From Chara braunii (taxonomy: Eukaryota; Streptophyta; Charophyceae; Charales; Characeae), in NCBI GenBank assembly GCA_003427395.1, contig BFEA01000063.1:930099-958349 (forward strand): DNA of 28,251 nucleotides. The letters run 5' to 3'. The notes below the pieces were generated by a model that searched no databases, was not told the DNA's origin, and saw nothing but the letters and a program-made list of their open reading frames with translations. The position numbers and the translations under genes were made by a program. The number at the start of each line of letters is the position of its first letter. The stretch's first letter is position 1. Of this stretch, positions 9,409-17,065 are shown piece by piece.

Positions 9409-9922
9409 CTATGAATCCCCCCCGGTTGCGGTCGCCGCGGGCACGACCGCGGACCGCGGTCTCGGCCGCGAGGCTGCGGTCATGACCACAGTCCTCGGTC
9501 ATGAAAAAAAAAAAAAAGAACGAAAAGAATTCAGAGAAATCTGAAACAAATATATGTTATGCCCAAAAATAAACTGAACAACATTTGCCTTGGGGTTACC
9601 AAATTTGAGATAAAAATCAAACAAAATCCTTTATTTTTCTTACTAAAAGAATAAAGTGAAGAACTTTTGTCTGAGGGATTTCTGTTTTTCATTTTTTAAA
9701 AATCGAAAAAAAAGTCAAAAAATAAAACTAAAACTATACGGTTGTAGAGCGCACAAAAACCTACAACCCCATATTTTATTTTATTTTTTGGCCTATTATC
9801 CCAGGATTTAAAAATGTCGAGGTTTTTCGACCGCACTTGGCCACGGGCGCCGCCCGCTGCGGTCGGGATGCTGACCGCGTGCGGTCAAATAGCCAGTGGT
9901 CACGACCGTGGGTGATACATAG
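9409..9922. mobile_element. Non-autonomous DNA transposon (MITE-like), hAT-type 8-bp TSD
   Basis: The element is 514 bp with imperfect terminal inverted repeats: left CTATGAATCCCCCCCGGTTG; right, read inward, CTATGTATCACCCACGGTCG. About 16 of the first 20 positions match. It is flanked by the exact 8-bp duplication CCAATAGC. The ends are GC-rich with many GCGGTC/GACCGC words (subterminal repeats, possible transposase sites); the core is AT-rich with an A14 run at 9504. There is no transposase ORF. Joining the flanks with one copy of the duplication leaves the LINE ORF2 frame continuous, which confirms the boundaries. An 8-bp duplication is typical of hAT, P and some other superfamilies; hAT is the likeliest guess. 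Confidence 0.88.
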
Positions 9923-9930
9923 CCAATAGC
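9923..9930. repeat. Target site duplication, right (CCAATAGC)
   Basis: Exact copy of 9401-9408 immediately after the right terminal inverted repeat. Confidence 0.88.
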
Positions 9931-11240
9931 TGCTGACACTGTAGAAATGTGTAGTTATATTGTCACTTCTAGAAGACCACTGGACCCGCCTGGTCAGGAC
10001 ATGACACAGATCTCATCCTTCTGGAATTTTTCCCAAAAGGCTATTTCACAATCTGTTGCAGCAGACCTTGATAGACCAATGGATGAAAATGAACTATTAG
10101 CAGCAGCTAGGGCTATGGCTAAGGGAAAGTGCCCAAGGCTAGATGGTTTGCCCATCGAGTTCTTTCTAGCTGCCTGGGGGTCCTTTGCCCCGTGCCTGTG
10201 TGAAATATACAATCAGGCCCTCGAATCAGGGCGCTTTCCAACAGGCTTCACTAAGGGGATGATCTCCTTGATGTACAAGAAGGGTGATAAAAGAGATGCA
10301 CGCAACTGGCGCCCGATCTTTGTGCTTAATGTCACTTACAAATTGTTTGCTAAAACTCTAGCCCTGCGCCTAGCCAAGCTTTTGTCGGACCTGATAGGTT
10401 GGGAACAAGGAGCCTTTGCTAAGGGTCTCTCTATATTTGAGAATATATCAGCAACCATACAGACCCTGGAGGTGATTGCAAAGGAAAAAAGGGATGTTGC
10501 AGTCCTTCTCCTTGATATGGAGAAGGCATATGACAAGGTGGGATGGTCTTTTGTCCATACCACTCTCAAAAACTTAGGCTTTGGCCCCGGTTTCCGCACT
10601 TGGGTCAGCGCTAGCTATGAGGGGGCTAATTCAGTTGTGCTGGTTAATGGGAGACTCTAAGAAGAGTTTCCCCTATCACGATTTTTAAGACAAGGGTGCC
10701 CGCTGGCCCCCTTACTCTTTGTCTTACAGTTAGAAGTCTTACTTAATAACGTTAGGAACACCCCCGAGATCACAGGGTTAAGACTCTCTCCACATCTAGA
10801 GTGGAAGGAGGGGGTCATCGCGGACGACCTAACAGTAGCATGTGACAACAACCCAGTAGCATTAAATCGGTTACGGAAGGCCATAGATACCTATTGTGAC
10901 TTATCAGAAGCTTCCATTAATTGGGATAAATCTGTGTACTTTCTCCCCCCTCTCGGGCGTTGGCTGTGGACTGGGGTTTGAAACAAGTGTCAGCCAACTC
11001 TTTTGACCGTTTCTTGGGGGTCCAAGTGTCATTGTCTGATTGCTCTATAGTACAGGACTCCCTACTTGCTGACAAAGTGGCTGCAAGGATTGCAGGATGG
11101 AAACGCAACTTCAAATTATCGCTCTTTGGAAGAGCCCTGGTGATCTCCTCAGCGGCCTTCTCCCTACTTTGGTTTCCCCTTTCAGGAATCCTACCGTGAG
11201 ACTTTTCTGGGCCGCGGGACTATGTGAAAATGCAAAACGA
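9931..11240 (+). pseudogene. LINE ORF2, part 2: reverse transcriptase (broken)
   Basis: The reverse transcriptase copies element RNA onto nicked target DNA. Visible blocks are GKCPRLDGLPIEFF (about 10130), SLMYKKGDKRDARNWRPI (10266), QGAFAKGLSIFENI (10408), LLLDMEKAYDKVGW (motif A, 10508), RQGCPLAPLLFVL (10690), IADDLTV (motif C, both Asp kept, 10817) and INWDKS (10918). TAA at 10658-10660 interrupts the frame, a 1-nt change in the C6 run 10945-10950 shifts it, and the thumb (FDRFLGVQ) continues at 11005 to TGA 11197-11199. The RQGCPLAPLLFVL block fits the L1/Tx1 group. The expected further 400 or so C-terminal residues, with a CCHC motif, are not found. Confidence 0.88.
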
Positions 11241-11405
11241 TGTTTTTCCAAGCCGCAATCTTCGGTCTGCAGGGTCCCGGAAAAACAGTTTGCGGAAGAA
11301 ATTTCACCTTTTCCTGGACATCTGCTGCAGGTTGTGGGGCCCTGGAAACAGTTTCGCAGCAAAGTTTTTCCTTTCCGCGGTCCTGTGGGGTGCAAGCCTA
11401 AGATG
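11235..11405 (+). repeat. About 64-bp imperfect tandem units after the LINE RT
   Basis: Blocks such as CCCGGAAAAACAGTTTGCGG and CCCTGGAAACAGTTTCGCAG recur about 64 bp apart with surrounding similarity (TTTTCC, CTGCAGG). It begins where LINE coding similarity fades, so it may be a replacement of the element's 3' part. Confidence 0.55.
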
Positions 11406-11467
11406 AAGTGTAGTATATGTTCTGAGCAGTTTAATAATATCTGATCTGTGGTCCATTGGGCCACATT

Positions 11468-11528
11468 TAAAAAAAAAAAAAGAAAAAAAAAAAAGGAAGA
11501 AGGGGAAAAAAAAAAAGAAAAAAAAAGG
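11468..11528. repeat. Interrupted poly(A)
   Basis: About 60 nt of A with G interruptions. It could be the tail of whatever retroposed segment ends here, perhaps the plus-strand LINE, but the expected LINE 3' coding part is absent. Confidence 0.7.
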
Positions 11529-11559
11529 ATTCTCATCTGGTAGCAAATCCGTATAAATT

Positions 11560-11955
11560 GCGAAAATGGGTTGGGCCGAATTGGGGTATTTGGGACGTTT
11601 CAGGTCACACTGCGTTCACACCGCGTTCCCATTTGGCTAAAGACACGGTCCCTACCATGCCATCAGGGTGCTGCTGTTTGGGGTTTCCAGTCACACAGAA
11701 GTAACCCCAAATATAGAACGTACATGTTCCCTTTTCAACTTTGCATTCATTTACGAAAATTAAATAAAAAAAGATTAATTTTGCGGTAACCTCTGGAGGT
11801 TACCGCAAATTCCTCAAACCCGCAGCCAGGCAGGCCGCTGACAAATGGGTTTGCGAATGGGGTGTTTGGGGTCAGAACCATTGTGTGTGACCAGCCGTGT
11901 GCACATTTTTTTGGGAGTTTTACGGTTTTGGTACCCAGTGTGAGCGTGCCCTAAG
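11560..11955. repeat. Probable MITE-like block with internal 14-bp perfect hairpin
   Basis: A perfect hairpin TTTGCGGTAACCTC / GAGGTTACCGCAAA (11780-11793 and 11796-11809) has a 2-nt loop. AATGGGTT...GAAT...GGGGT...TTTGGG words occur at about 11563 and again at 11848. GCGTTCACACC near 11610 and AGTGTGAGCGTGCCC near 11939 resemble ends of vertebrate-type MITEs, but I could not define terminal repeats or a target duplication. Confidence 0.45.
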
Positions 11956-12277
11956 AGACAAATAGGTTTGCCTACTGTGCACCCAGAGGGAGGTCAAATA
12001 GATAGAGAGCTAAGAATTTTTTTATTTTTTTTTTTGTTTCTTTCTTTCTATATTCTTCTCTCAACTTCTGTTTTTGCCTTTCACTACCTACTCCTGCAAG
12101 CATAGTTTCCTCTCACTGTGAAGGGGAGATTTCATGTTGCCCCTTGCCCCTAATGTTTTAGGGTATAGGGTTGGGGCCACCAGTGGGGGTCTGGCTAACA
12201 CAAAGACCAAGACCTGCCAGTAGCTGCACCTCCCTTTCTCATCGTCCCCCAACCCACTCGCGCTCGCACTCACACCC
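11956..12277. other. Unassigned AT/CT-rich spacer
   Basis: Contains a T-rich run (12010-12053) and C-rich sequence just before the ATG at 12278. No other structure was seen. Confidence 0.5.
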
Positions 12278-12439
12278 ATGGTGGTCATAGATTCCACTAA
12301 TACCGATCAGGAGTATCCAGAGGACTATTCTAAGCTACGAATCGGCCTGCCTACAAATTTATTAAACCTGGGGGCCCCGGCCGCTCAAGGACCAGGGAAG
12401 CTCCTAGCAAAAAAAAAAAAAAAAATCCAAAAAAACTGA
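12278..12439 (+). pseudogene. Coding-like 5' fragment truncated at poly(A), unknown product
   Basis: A 53-codon frame opens in a good start context (CACCCATGG) and reads MVVIDSTNTDQEYPEDYSKL for the first residues. For 44 codons the composition is ordinary protein-like, then it runs into an A17 tract (12409-12425) and ends at once. The sequence after the tract is a repeat shared with the 9.4-kb DNA element. It could be the N-terminus of a third LINE ORF1 or of a retroposed gene cut off by a repeat junction. I do not recognise it. Confidence 0.3.
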
Positions 12440-12540
12440 AAAAAACATGTTATGCAGAAAAATAAACTGAGCAACTTTTGCCTCAGCGTCACATCGAAAT
12501 TCTTTGCCAAATTTAGAATAAAAAATATTAAAAGAGGTAA
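12409..12540 (+). repeat. Fragment related to the core of the 9409-9922 element
   Basis: From its A17 run onward this aligns with 9504-9630: both have poly(A), then ATGTTATGCMSAAAAATAAA, then CTGARCAAC, TTTGCCT and CCAAATTT. No terminal inverted repeats are visible, so it is a truncated relative sharing only the AT-rich core. Confidence 0.75.
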
Positions 12541-12751
12541 TGCGAGGATTGAGCCTTTACGGGGCCCTAACAGACATGCAACTGTTCTTGGCTGTGGGCC
12601 CCAGCAAGCCTTGTGCCCGCCCTAAGTGAAGGCGGGCCTGAATATCCACAAGAGGCCTATTTTTGATATTTTCCATATGTGGGAACACAGACAGTTGCAG
12701 CACACCAGTTGGTTTGCTCTTTCCAGAAAACAAGTACTGCGCTGTACTCTC

Positions 12752-13020
12752 CAGTTGGTGTAGCTCAGTGGTTAGAGCACCGGTTGGAAATGCGCACTGT
12801 GGTATGAGGTTGAGGGTTAAAAACTGAGCAGCCTTGTGCATGGACACCGGCAGGGCGTTAGAATGACGCACGGCTGGACACACACCCACTTGGGATGACG
12901 CAGGTAAGTTATTACAGACACGGCCTGCGCACCACCCAAGGGGTAGTCCATGTTTTTTGTATGTGGGAACTGGGCAATGGTGGGTATCCTGATGTTCTTG
13001 GTCTACAGGGTTGTCATAAG
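12752..13020 (+). repeat. tRNA-headed SINE candidate
   Basis: GTTGGTGTAGCTCAGTGGTT followed by AGAGCACCGG is a clear tRNA 5' half with a pol III A box (TAGCTCAGTGG). A degenerate B box (GAGGTTGAGGGTT) sits about 50 nt on, at 12807. The acceptor stem cannot be closed, so this is not a functional tRNA. The downstream body up to about 13020 has no known family that I recognise. The 170-codon minus-strand ORF across it is incidental. Confidence 0.6.
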
Positions 13021-13160
13021 ACTGCTGGGTGGCTCGAATAGTCCGGTTTACTCGAGCCGAGCAGAGCACAGCTACAGACTATTTCACAGTGTATGTCAAT
13101 AGGTTAGGTCACTTGTACGATTCACATAACGTCCTGTGTTCGATACCAGACTGTAACTTA

Positions 13161-13306
13161 GGGCTGGTCATCCTCTTAGTACGTGGTCAAAGGATTGAGG
13201 CTGGCATAGCAGTTCCTTAGTATGGGATGTCGGGAGTGTCAGGAGATAGTGCACTTTACCGCAGGGCTGGAACGGGCTCCAGGGACATACGAGGGAACAG
13301 AGGATT
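13161..13306 (+). repeat. Dispersed repeat R, copy 1 (most complete)
   Basis: Begins GGGCTGGTCATCCTCTTAGT and ends with GGAACGGGCTCCAGGGACAT and a GAGGGAAC block. Copies 2 and 3 are at 23914 and 24107. Just upstream, CCTGTGTTCGATACCAGAC (about 13131-13150) has a pol III B-box-like GTTCGATACC, so R may be the body or tail of a SINE. The surrounding short ORFs are not genes. Confidence 0.8.
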
Positions 13307-13375
13307 GTCTGCTCTTAGATTACCATACAACACAGGGCTTAGAGATTATCCAGGGTCAATACATGATTCACGATT

Positions 13376-13626
13376 GAAAGGGGTGGAGGTAAAAGCTGAC
13401 CCAGCCATGACAGTTACATGCTAATTCCACCCTCCCACCCTCCCCCCTACTCGCTACCAGGTGCCGTTTCTCCCTTGCCCGATCCTTGTGAAGCAGCAAG
13501 ACACAAGGATCGGGCAAGGGAGAAACGGCACCTGATAGCAAGTAGGGGGGAGGGTGGGAGGTGGAATTAGCATGTAACTGTCATGGCTGGGTCAAAATAG
13601 ATACAGCTTTTACCTCCACCCCTTTC
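13376..13626. repeat. Long palindrome: 115- and 125-nt arms, 11-nt loop
   Basis: The left arm 13376-13490 and right arm 13502-13626 are reverse complements, with an 11-nt loop (AAGCAGCAAGA). Differences are few: an 11-nt insertion in the right arm near 13594-13604, a 1-nt indel in the C/G-rich part, and two transitions near 13451-13457. The arms include CATGACAGTTACATGCTAAT and CCGTTTCTCCCTTGCCCGAT with complements. Such near-identity implies recent origin or correction between arms. It could extrude as a cruciform or be transcribed as a roughly 250-nt hairpin RNA. Confidence 0.95.
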
Positions 13627-13844
13627 TCCCCCTTCCAACTGCCTGGTTGGAATGCAGTGGTGTGGTGTGGATGGATGAAAAGCGAAGTCAAGGGTTAAAG
13701 ATCTTAGTCGTAAATATAAAGCGATACCCCTCAGTGCCAGGCCTTATCATCTTTAGATGGCGCCCTTCTTTGGAGGGTGACAGACTAGGGGATCTCACAG
13801 TTACTGGTCTCATGGTTTTCAGACTGTGTCATTGGCTGTATATA

Positions 13845-13896
13845 GGACGCTGGACCCGTTTTCCAGCAGGTGACGCTCCCCACCAATAGATGGAGC
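13845..13896. repeat. 52-bp inverted repeat, left copy
   Basis: Starts GGACGCTGGACCCG and ends CACCAATAGATGGAGC. The reverse complement lies at 14300-14351 with two mismatches. The pair brackets the RT fragment at 13983-14270. Confidence 0.92.
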
Positions 13897-13902
13897 CTCT
13901 CC

Positions 13903-13947
13903 CCAGGTGTTAGTGGTGTCTGCTCCTATCAGCATCACTAACACTGG
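13903..13947. repeat. Short hairpin
   Basis: GTGTTAGTG (13907-13915) pairs with CACTAACAC (13936-13944), with an inner GCT/AGC pair and an outer CCA/TGG pair. It lies between the 52-bp repeat and a poly(A) run. Confidence 0.75.
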
Positions 13948-13958
13948 TGGAGTTGTTG

Positions 13959-13982
13959 AAAAAAAAAAAAAAAAAAAAAAAA
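13959..13982. repeat. Poly(A), about 24 nt
   Basis: Lies exactly where the minus-strand RT fragment breaks off within motif A (reads as poly(T) on the coding strand). Confidence 0.9.
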
Positions 13983-14270
13983 GCTTTTTCGAAGTCAAAG
14001 AATAGGACAGCTGCATTCATTTCTTTTGTCTTGGATGTAGCGGAACGATTCATTGAGTGTCATTACATTATCTAAAATGAATCTGCCTGGGATAAAAACT
14101 GTTTGATCTAGGTGCAAGCAATGCTTAGTTATTGTCCTTATTCTATTCACTAAAAGTTTAACTAGTATCTTGTATGTTACTAAGAGTAGGGAGATTGGTC
14201 TGTCGTTTCCTTTTTTTTTTTTTTTTTTTTTTGAAAGAAAGCCCTTGTAAAAAACCTCTATCCCGGTGGT
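13983..14270 (-). pseudogene. LINE reverse transcriptase fragment (third LINE)
   Basis: On the minus strand the frame contains VFYKGF...NDRPISLLLVTYKILVK, then DQTVFIPGRFILDNVMTLNE (RT fingers blocks). It then reaches a TGA followed, one base out of frame, by the motif A core LFFDFEKA, where it ends at a poly tract. Residues between YKG and NDRPIS, normally a short variable loop, are replaced by a run of Lys codons from a homopolymer (T run at about 14214-14232 on plus). It differs from both full LINEs, so it is a separate lineage. Only about 90 codons remain; non-functional. Confidence 0.82.
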
Positions 14271-14299
14271 GGTGAGAGCGAGGCTTTGCTTGGCGGGCC

Positions 14300-14351
14300 G
14301 CTCCATCTATTGGTGGGGAGCATCACCTGCTGGAAACCGGGTCCAGCGTCC
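14300..14351. repeat. 52-bp inverted repeat, right copy
   Basis: Reverse complement of 13845-13896. With its upstream neighbour (GGTGGTGAGAG at about 14265) it is also a direct relative of 14536-14640, so it belongs to a dispersed repeat of about 100 bp. Confidence 0.92.
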
Positions 14352-14535
14352 CTTTGAAAACAAGATCACAGATTTAACAACATTGAAAGCCAAGTGCAGC
14401 GTCCCATGCCCAAGCGTCACCTCCCTTCCTCTCCCTTCATATCCTGTGGTTCCTTTACCCAGCCCTTACCCAACACCTGCATGACCGGGTCCAGGGCTCC
14501 CCTCGCTCGAATAGCCCCTGCGTAAATCTGCCATC

Positions 14536-14640
14536 CCTACGGTGGTGAGAGAACCGCCAGGATGGAAGTCAGCTGTCAGGTTGCTCCATGTGATCGGCAG
14601 GGAACGGCACCTGCTGGGAACTGGGCCCAGCGTCCCTTTT
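14536..14640 (+). repeat. Third copy of the CACCTGCTGG...CCAGCGTCCC repeat
   Basis: GCTCCATGTGATCGGCAGGG is followed by CACCTGCTGGGAACTGGGCC and CAGCGTCCCTTTT, aligning with 14300-14355 in the same orientation. Both are preceded by GGTGGTGAGAG. Confidence 0.8.
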
Positions 14641-14888
14641 GTACAGCCATATAACACAAAATTCACAGAGTCCCAGAATCCATTTCAACACAAAATTCAC
14701 AGTTTTTCCTGGGCTATGGTCAAATTTCTATTTGAACATCCGAAACTCCTTTCCCCTTTGGAGCTGCCAATGTTTCCCATCCCATTGTGGAGCGATGTTG
14801 TTATTGACCAGCCATAATTTGCAGCTCCCCTAGGTTTTTTGCAGAAGCCCCCTCAAACCCTGTGTAACCCCGAAATCTCAAACCCTCA
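14641..14888. other. Unassigned spacer with a 34-bp-spaced direct repeat
   Basis: AACACAAAATTCACAG occurs at 14653 and about 14687. Nothing else is recognisable before the 3' region of the minus-strand LINE. Confidence 0.5.
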
Positions 14889-14889
14889 G

Positions 14890-15434
14890 AGGACTCGGTG
14901 TACAAAGGATTTTGATCTGTATTGTCTGAAGTTCGTCAGCGCAGCAGGAGAACGTGAGCAGTAGACGAGTGCAATGCAGGGCGTAGGGTAAACAGTTCCT
15001 GCGAGAAACTGCCCCCCCCATCTGACCGTCCGGCCATCACATCTCCCATTTGAGTCTCCAGTCCGGACGTTGACGTGATGACATTGCAGTCCGCTGCCAT
15101 TCCTGGTGGTCGAGCAGACCCAGTCCTCCGCGTGCCTTTGAACTCTCTCAACCATTGTCCATCTTCCGGTCTGTTCTTCGGAGTCGCGTCCAGTCGCAGC
15201 TTCTGTACTGTTTCCACACTGGGACAGGGTGGCGGGGGAGGGGAGGAGGAGAAGGAGAGGAGGAGAGGGTAAAGGGGGAGGGCAGGCGCTGGGCGGGGGG
15301 GGGGAGACAGTGGCGCGCATGGGGGTTCATCCCGGGAGGAGGATAAAAGAGGGGGGGTTCGATGCAAACGGGATCTCGAAGTGGGAGTACGGCTTGAGGG
15401 GCCATTTGTGTTCCTCTATCCTCCAGTTCTTCCA
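14890..15434 (-). other. Probable 3' UTR of the minus-strand LINE
   Basis: This is the 545 bp after the ORF2 stop. It contains a CT-rich (minus strand) segment at 15225-15300 and no supported ORF. The true 3' terminus is uncertain. Confidence 0.5.
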
Positions 15435-16530
15435 TCAGAGCTGAGAATCTTGGAGGTCCGCCATGCCTCTCTTCTGGCCTAGCCAAGATTCAGTGAACCC
15501 AGTTGTCAGCTCCTGCTCTTTGTTCAATTTTTGTGTCGCTGTGAGGATGGGGTCATCTTTGACTTTCCGAATTTGATTCTTAGTCTGATCCCACTCTGCT
15601 CTCACCCTTCGAGCGAGATACTGTGACAAGTGGTCTTTTGCTTGAGGGGTGGTGAAGGTATGCTGCTTTCTCTCGAACGAACAGCGTGCCCTCCAGGCAA
15701 GCATTAGAAGTTCGATTCTCGTCATTTGGAACAGATTCCGGTCGTAGGGGGGCCAGTCTGTCCGTAGGGTGGATGAGTCCCCAAGGAGCAGGAGTTTCGG
15801 GTCCCATGGAAATTGAGAGCCGGTAAGGACAGTCCAGGCCCCGTCCCACCATCTCCAGATTTGGGTCACCATAGGGCAACCCAGCACACAATGCTCTAAC
15901 GTGGCTCGGGAAGGTTGGGAGAACCAGTCACAAAAGCTGCAGATGGGTGAGAGGAGACCTTTCTGTTCCAAATCCGTCCGCGAGACGAGCCAATCAGGAG
16001 TGGGCAGACAGCGGTATAGGATCTGCCATTGGAGGGCCCGGTGGGATGTCGGCATTATGTGTGAGTATCGGGCCCATCTGAAGTCTTCCAGATCCTTTGG
16101 CGGTAGAATGGAGTTTTTTTGCCACCTTTTCTGCACAGTCTTCTCTGTGGACTGCGTGTTATGTATCACTCGGTAGCCCTGTTTGACCGAGTAATCCCAT
16201 GTTTTAAGTGGTGGTGCGGAGCCGTTCTGGGGCCATTGCCATTCTGCCGGGTCGAAGGGAAGGGCTGAGATAGGGGAGGAGGGCGGAATACAAAGCGAGC
16301 TTGGTCTGTCCCTTCTATCACCCGCACTCTGATCAGGCTCACCCAGCTTCAGACGATGTCCCGTTCCTGGTTCCTTTGCAGTGTAGAGTATGAGGCACCC
16401 GGGGAGGTTATGTCGTACGCTTCCAACCGGGCAGTCAGAGCAGTCACCTCTATCACCTTTTAAACCAGGCATGGCGGGCCAGTTTGGGGCCAGTGAACAA
16501 CCCAATCACCTTCTTCAATCGAGGGGCCTT
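15435..16530 (-). pseudogene. LINE ORF2 C-terminal region with CCHC motif
   Basis: An open frame of 356 codons (16505-15435). The convincing part starts at about 16275 (FDPAEWQWPQNGSAPPLKTW) and includes a Trp-rich helical region and the motif CSFC...HCVLGC, spaced C-x2-C-x12-H-x4-C, at about 15941-15876. This C-terminal zinc-binding motif is characteristic of L1/Tx1 ORF2 and is needed for RNP assembly or RNA binding in studied members. It ends at TGA 15435-15437 after a Lys/Glu-rich tail. The first 70 or so codons look out of frame. Confidence 0.8.
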
Positions 16531-17065
16531 TTTTCAGGGGCGGGATCCATGCAAGGGGGATTGCTTCCCGAAGCTGATCCAGCTTTTGTTCCCTGAGCCT
16601 AACATATCTTAGTTGGTTTTTCATTTGATCTGCTACCATTCAAGTGCCCTGTTTGAAGTCCCAAATATCCCCCACAGTATAAATCCCCTTAGCCACCCAT
16701 TGTCTCCAGTGGGAGCGTTTGAATAGGTGGAAAGGCTTCCCTTGGTCGTCATAGATGAGAGGGTTGCTGAACAGCGGTTGTCTCACTATCTCATGCCAAC
16801 GCAGCGGGGGGGGAATACGTTGAGGACCCGTCTCTGTCCAGAGTTTCACCATATTGGACCACAGCGGGTCGTTTATTGTATCCCTTCTTGTTTGGGCCTG
16901 CTCGGGGCGCAGGGTTGTTGACGCATTTGGCCCGGGGATCGGCCATCTCGGGTTGGTCAACCATTGCAGCGGGTGGATTTTCCTTTCCGGAGGCGAGGCG
17001 GGGGCAAGATTGGCAATCTGAATGTGGGTGTAGAGAGCCCAGAGGACGTCGTTTCCCATCAACAG
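16531..17065 (-). pseudogene. LINE ORF2 segment between RT and C-terminal motif
   Basis: Continues RT coding after a frameshift at about 17065: GNDVLWALYTHIQIANLAP onward to DIWDFKQGT, then TGA 16640-16642, then a basic coiled-coil-like stretch (QLRYVRLREQKLDQLREA) and another TGA at about 16534-16536. The pattern 'downstream Trp-rich, PLRW, HWRQW' is usual for the region after the thumb in L1-group ORF2. Confidence 0.72.

Larger units (their letters stand above)
5680..11240 (+). mobile_element. Plus-strand non-LTR retrotransposon (LINE), L1/Tx1-like, decayed
   Basis: The order gag-like ORF1 with zinc knuckle, AP-type endonuclease, then reverse transcriptase is that of the L1/Tx1 group. The coding body is traceable for about 5.5 kb despite in-frame stops (5950, 6370, 8267, 8456, 9011, 9332, 10658) and 1-nt shifts in homopolymers (A10 at 7094-7103, C6 at 10945-10950). 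ORF2 is split by a 514-bp DNA element. The 5' boundary is not visible, and coding similarity fades at about 11240 before the C-terminal part seen in the minus-strand LINE. The clade assignment is from motif patterns only. Confidence 0.85.

Noticed and set aside
12557-13069. 170-codon minus-strand ORF
   Set aside because: It crosses the tRNA-headed SINE candidate antisense, has no motif and no related frame nearby; an open frame of this length is expected by chance in GC-rich DNA.
14886-15486. Pro/Ser-rich minus-strand ORFs after LINE ORF2
   Set aside because: They lie in the CT-rich 3' region in several competing frames after the ORF2 stop, and contain no domain.
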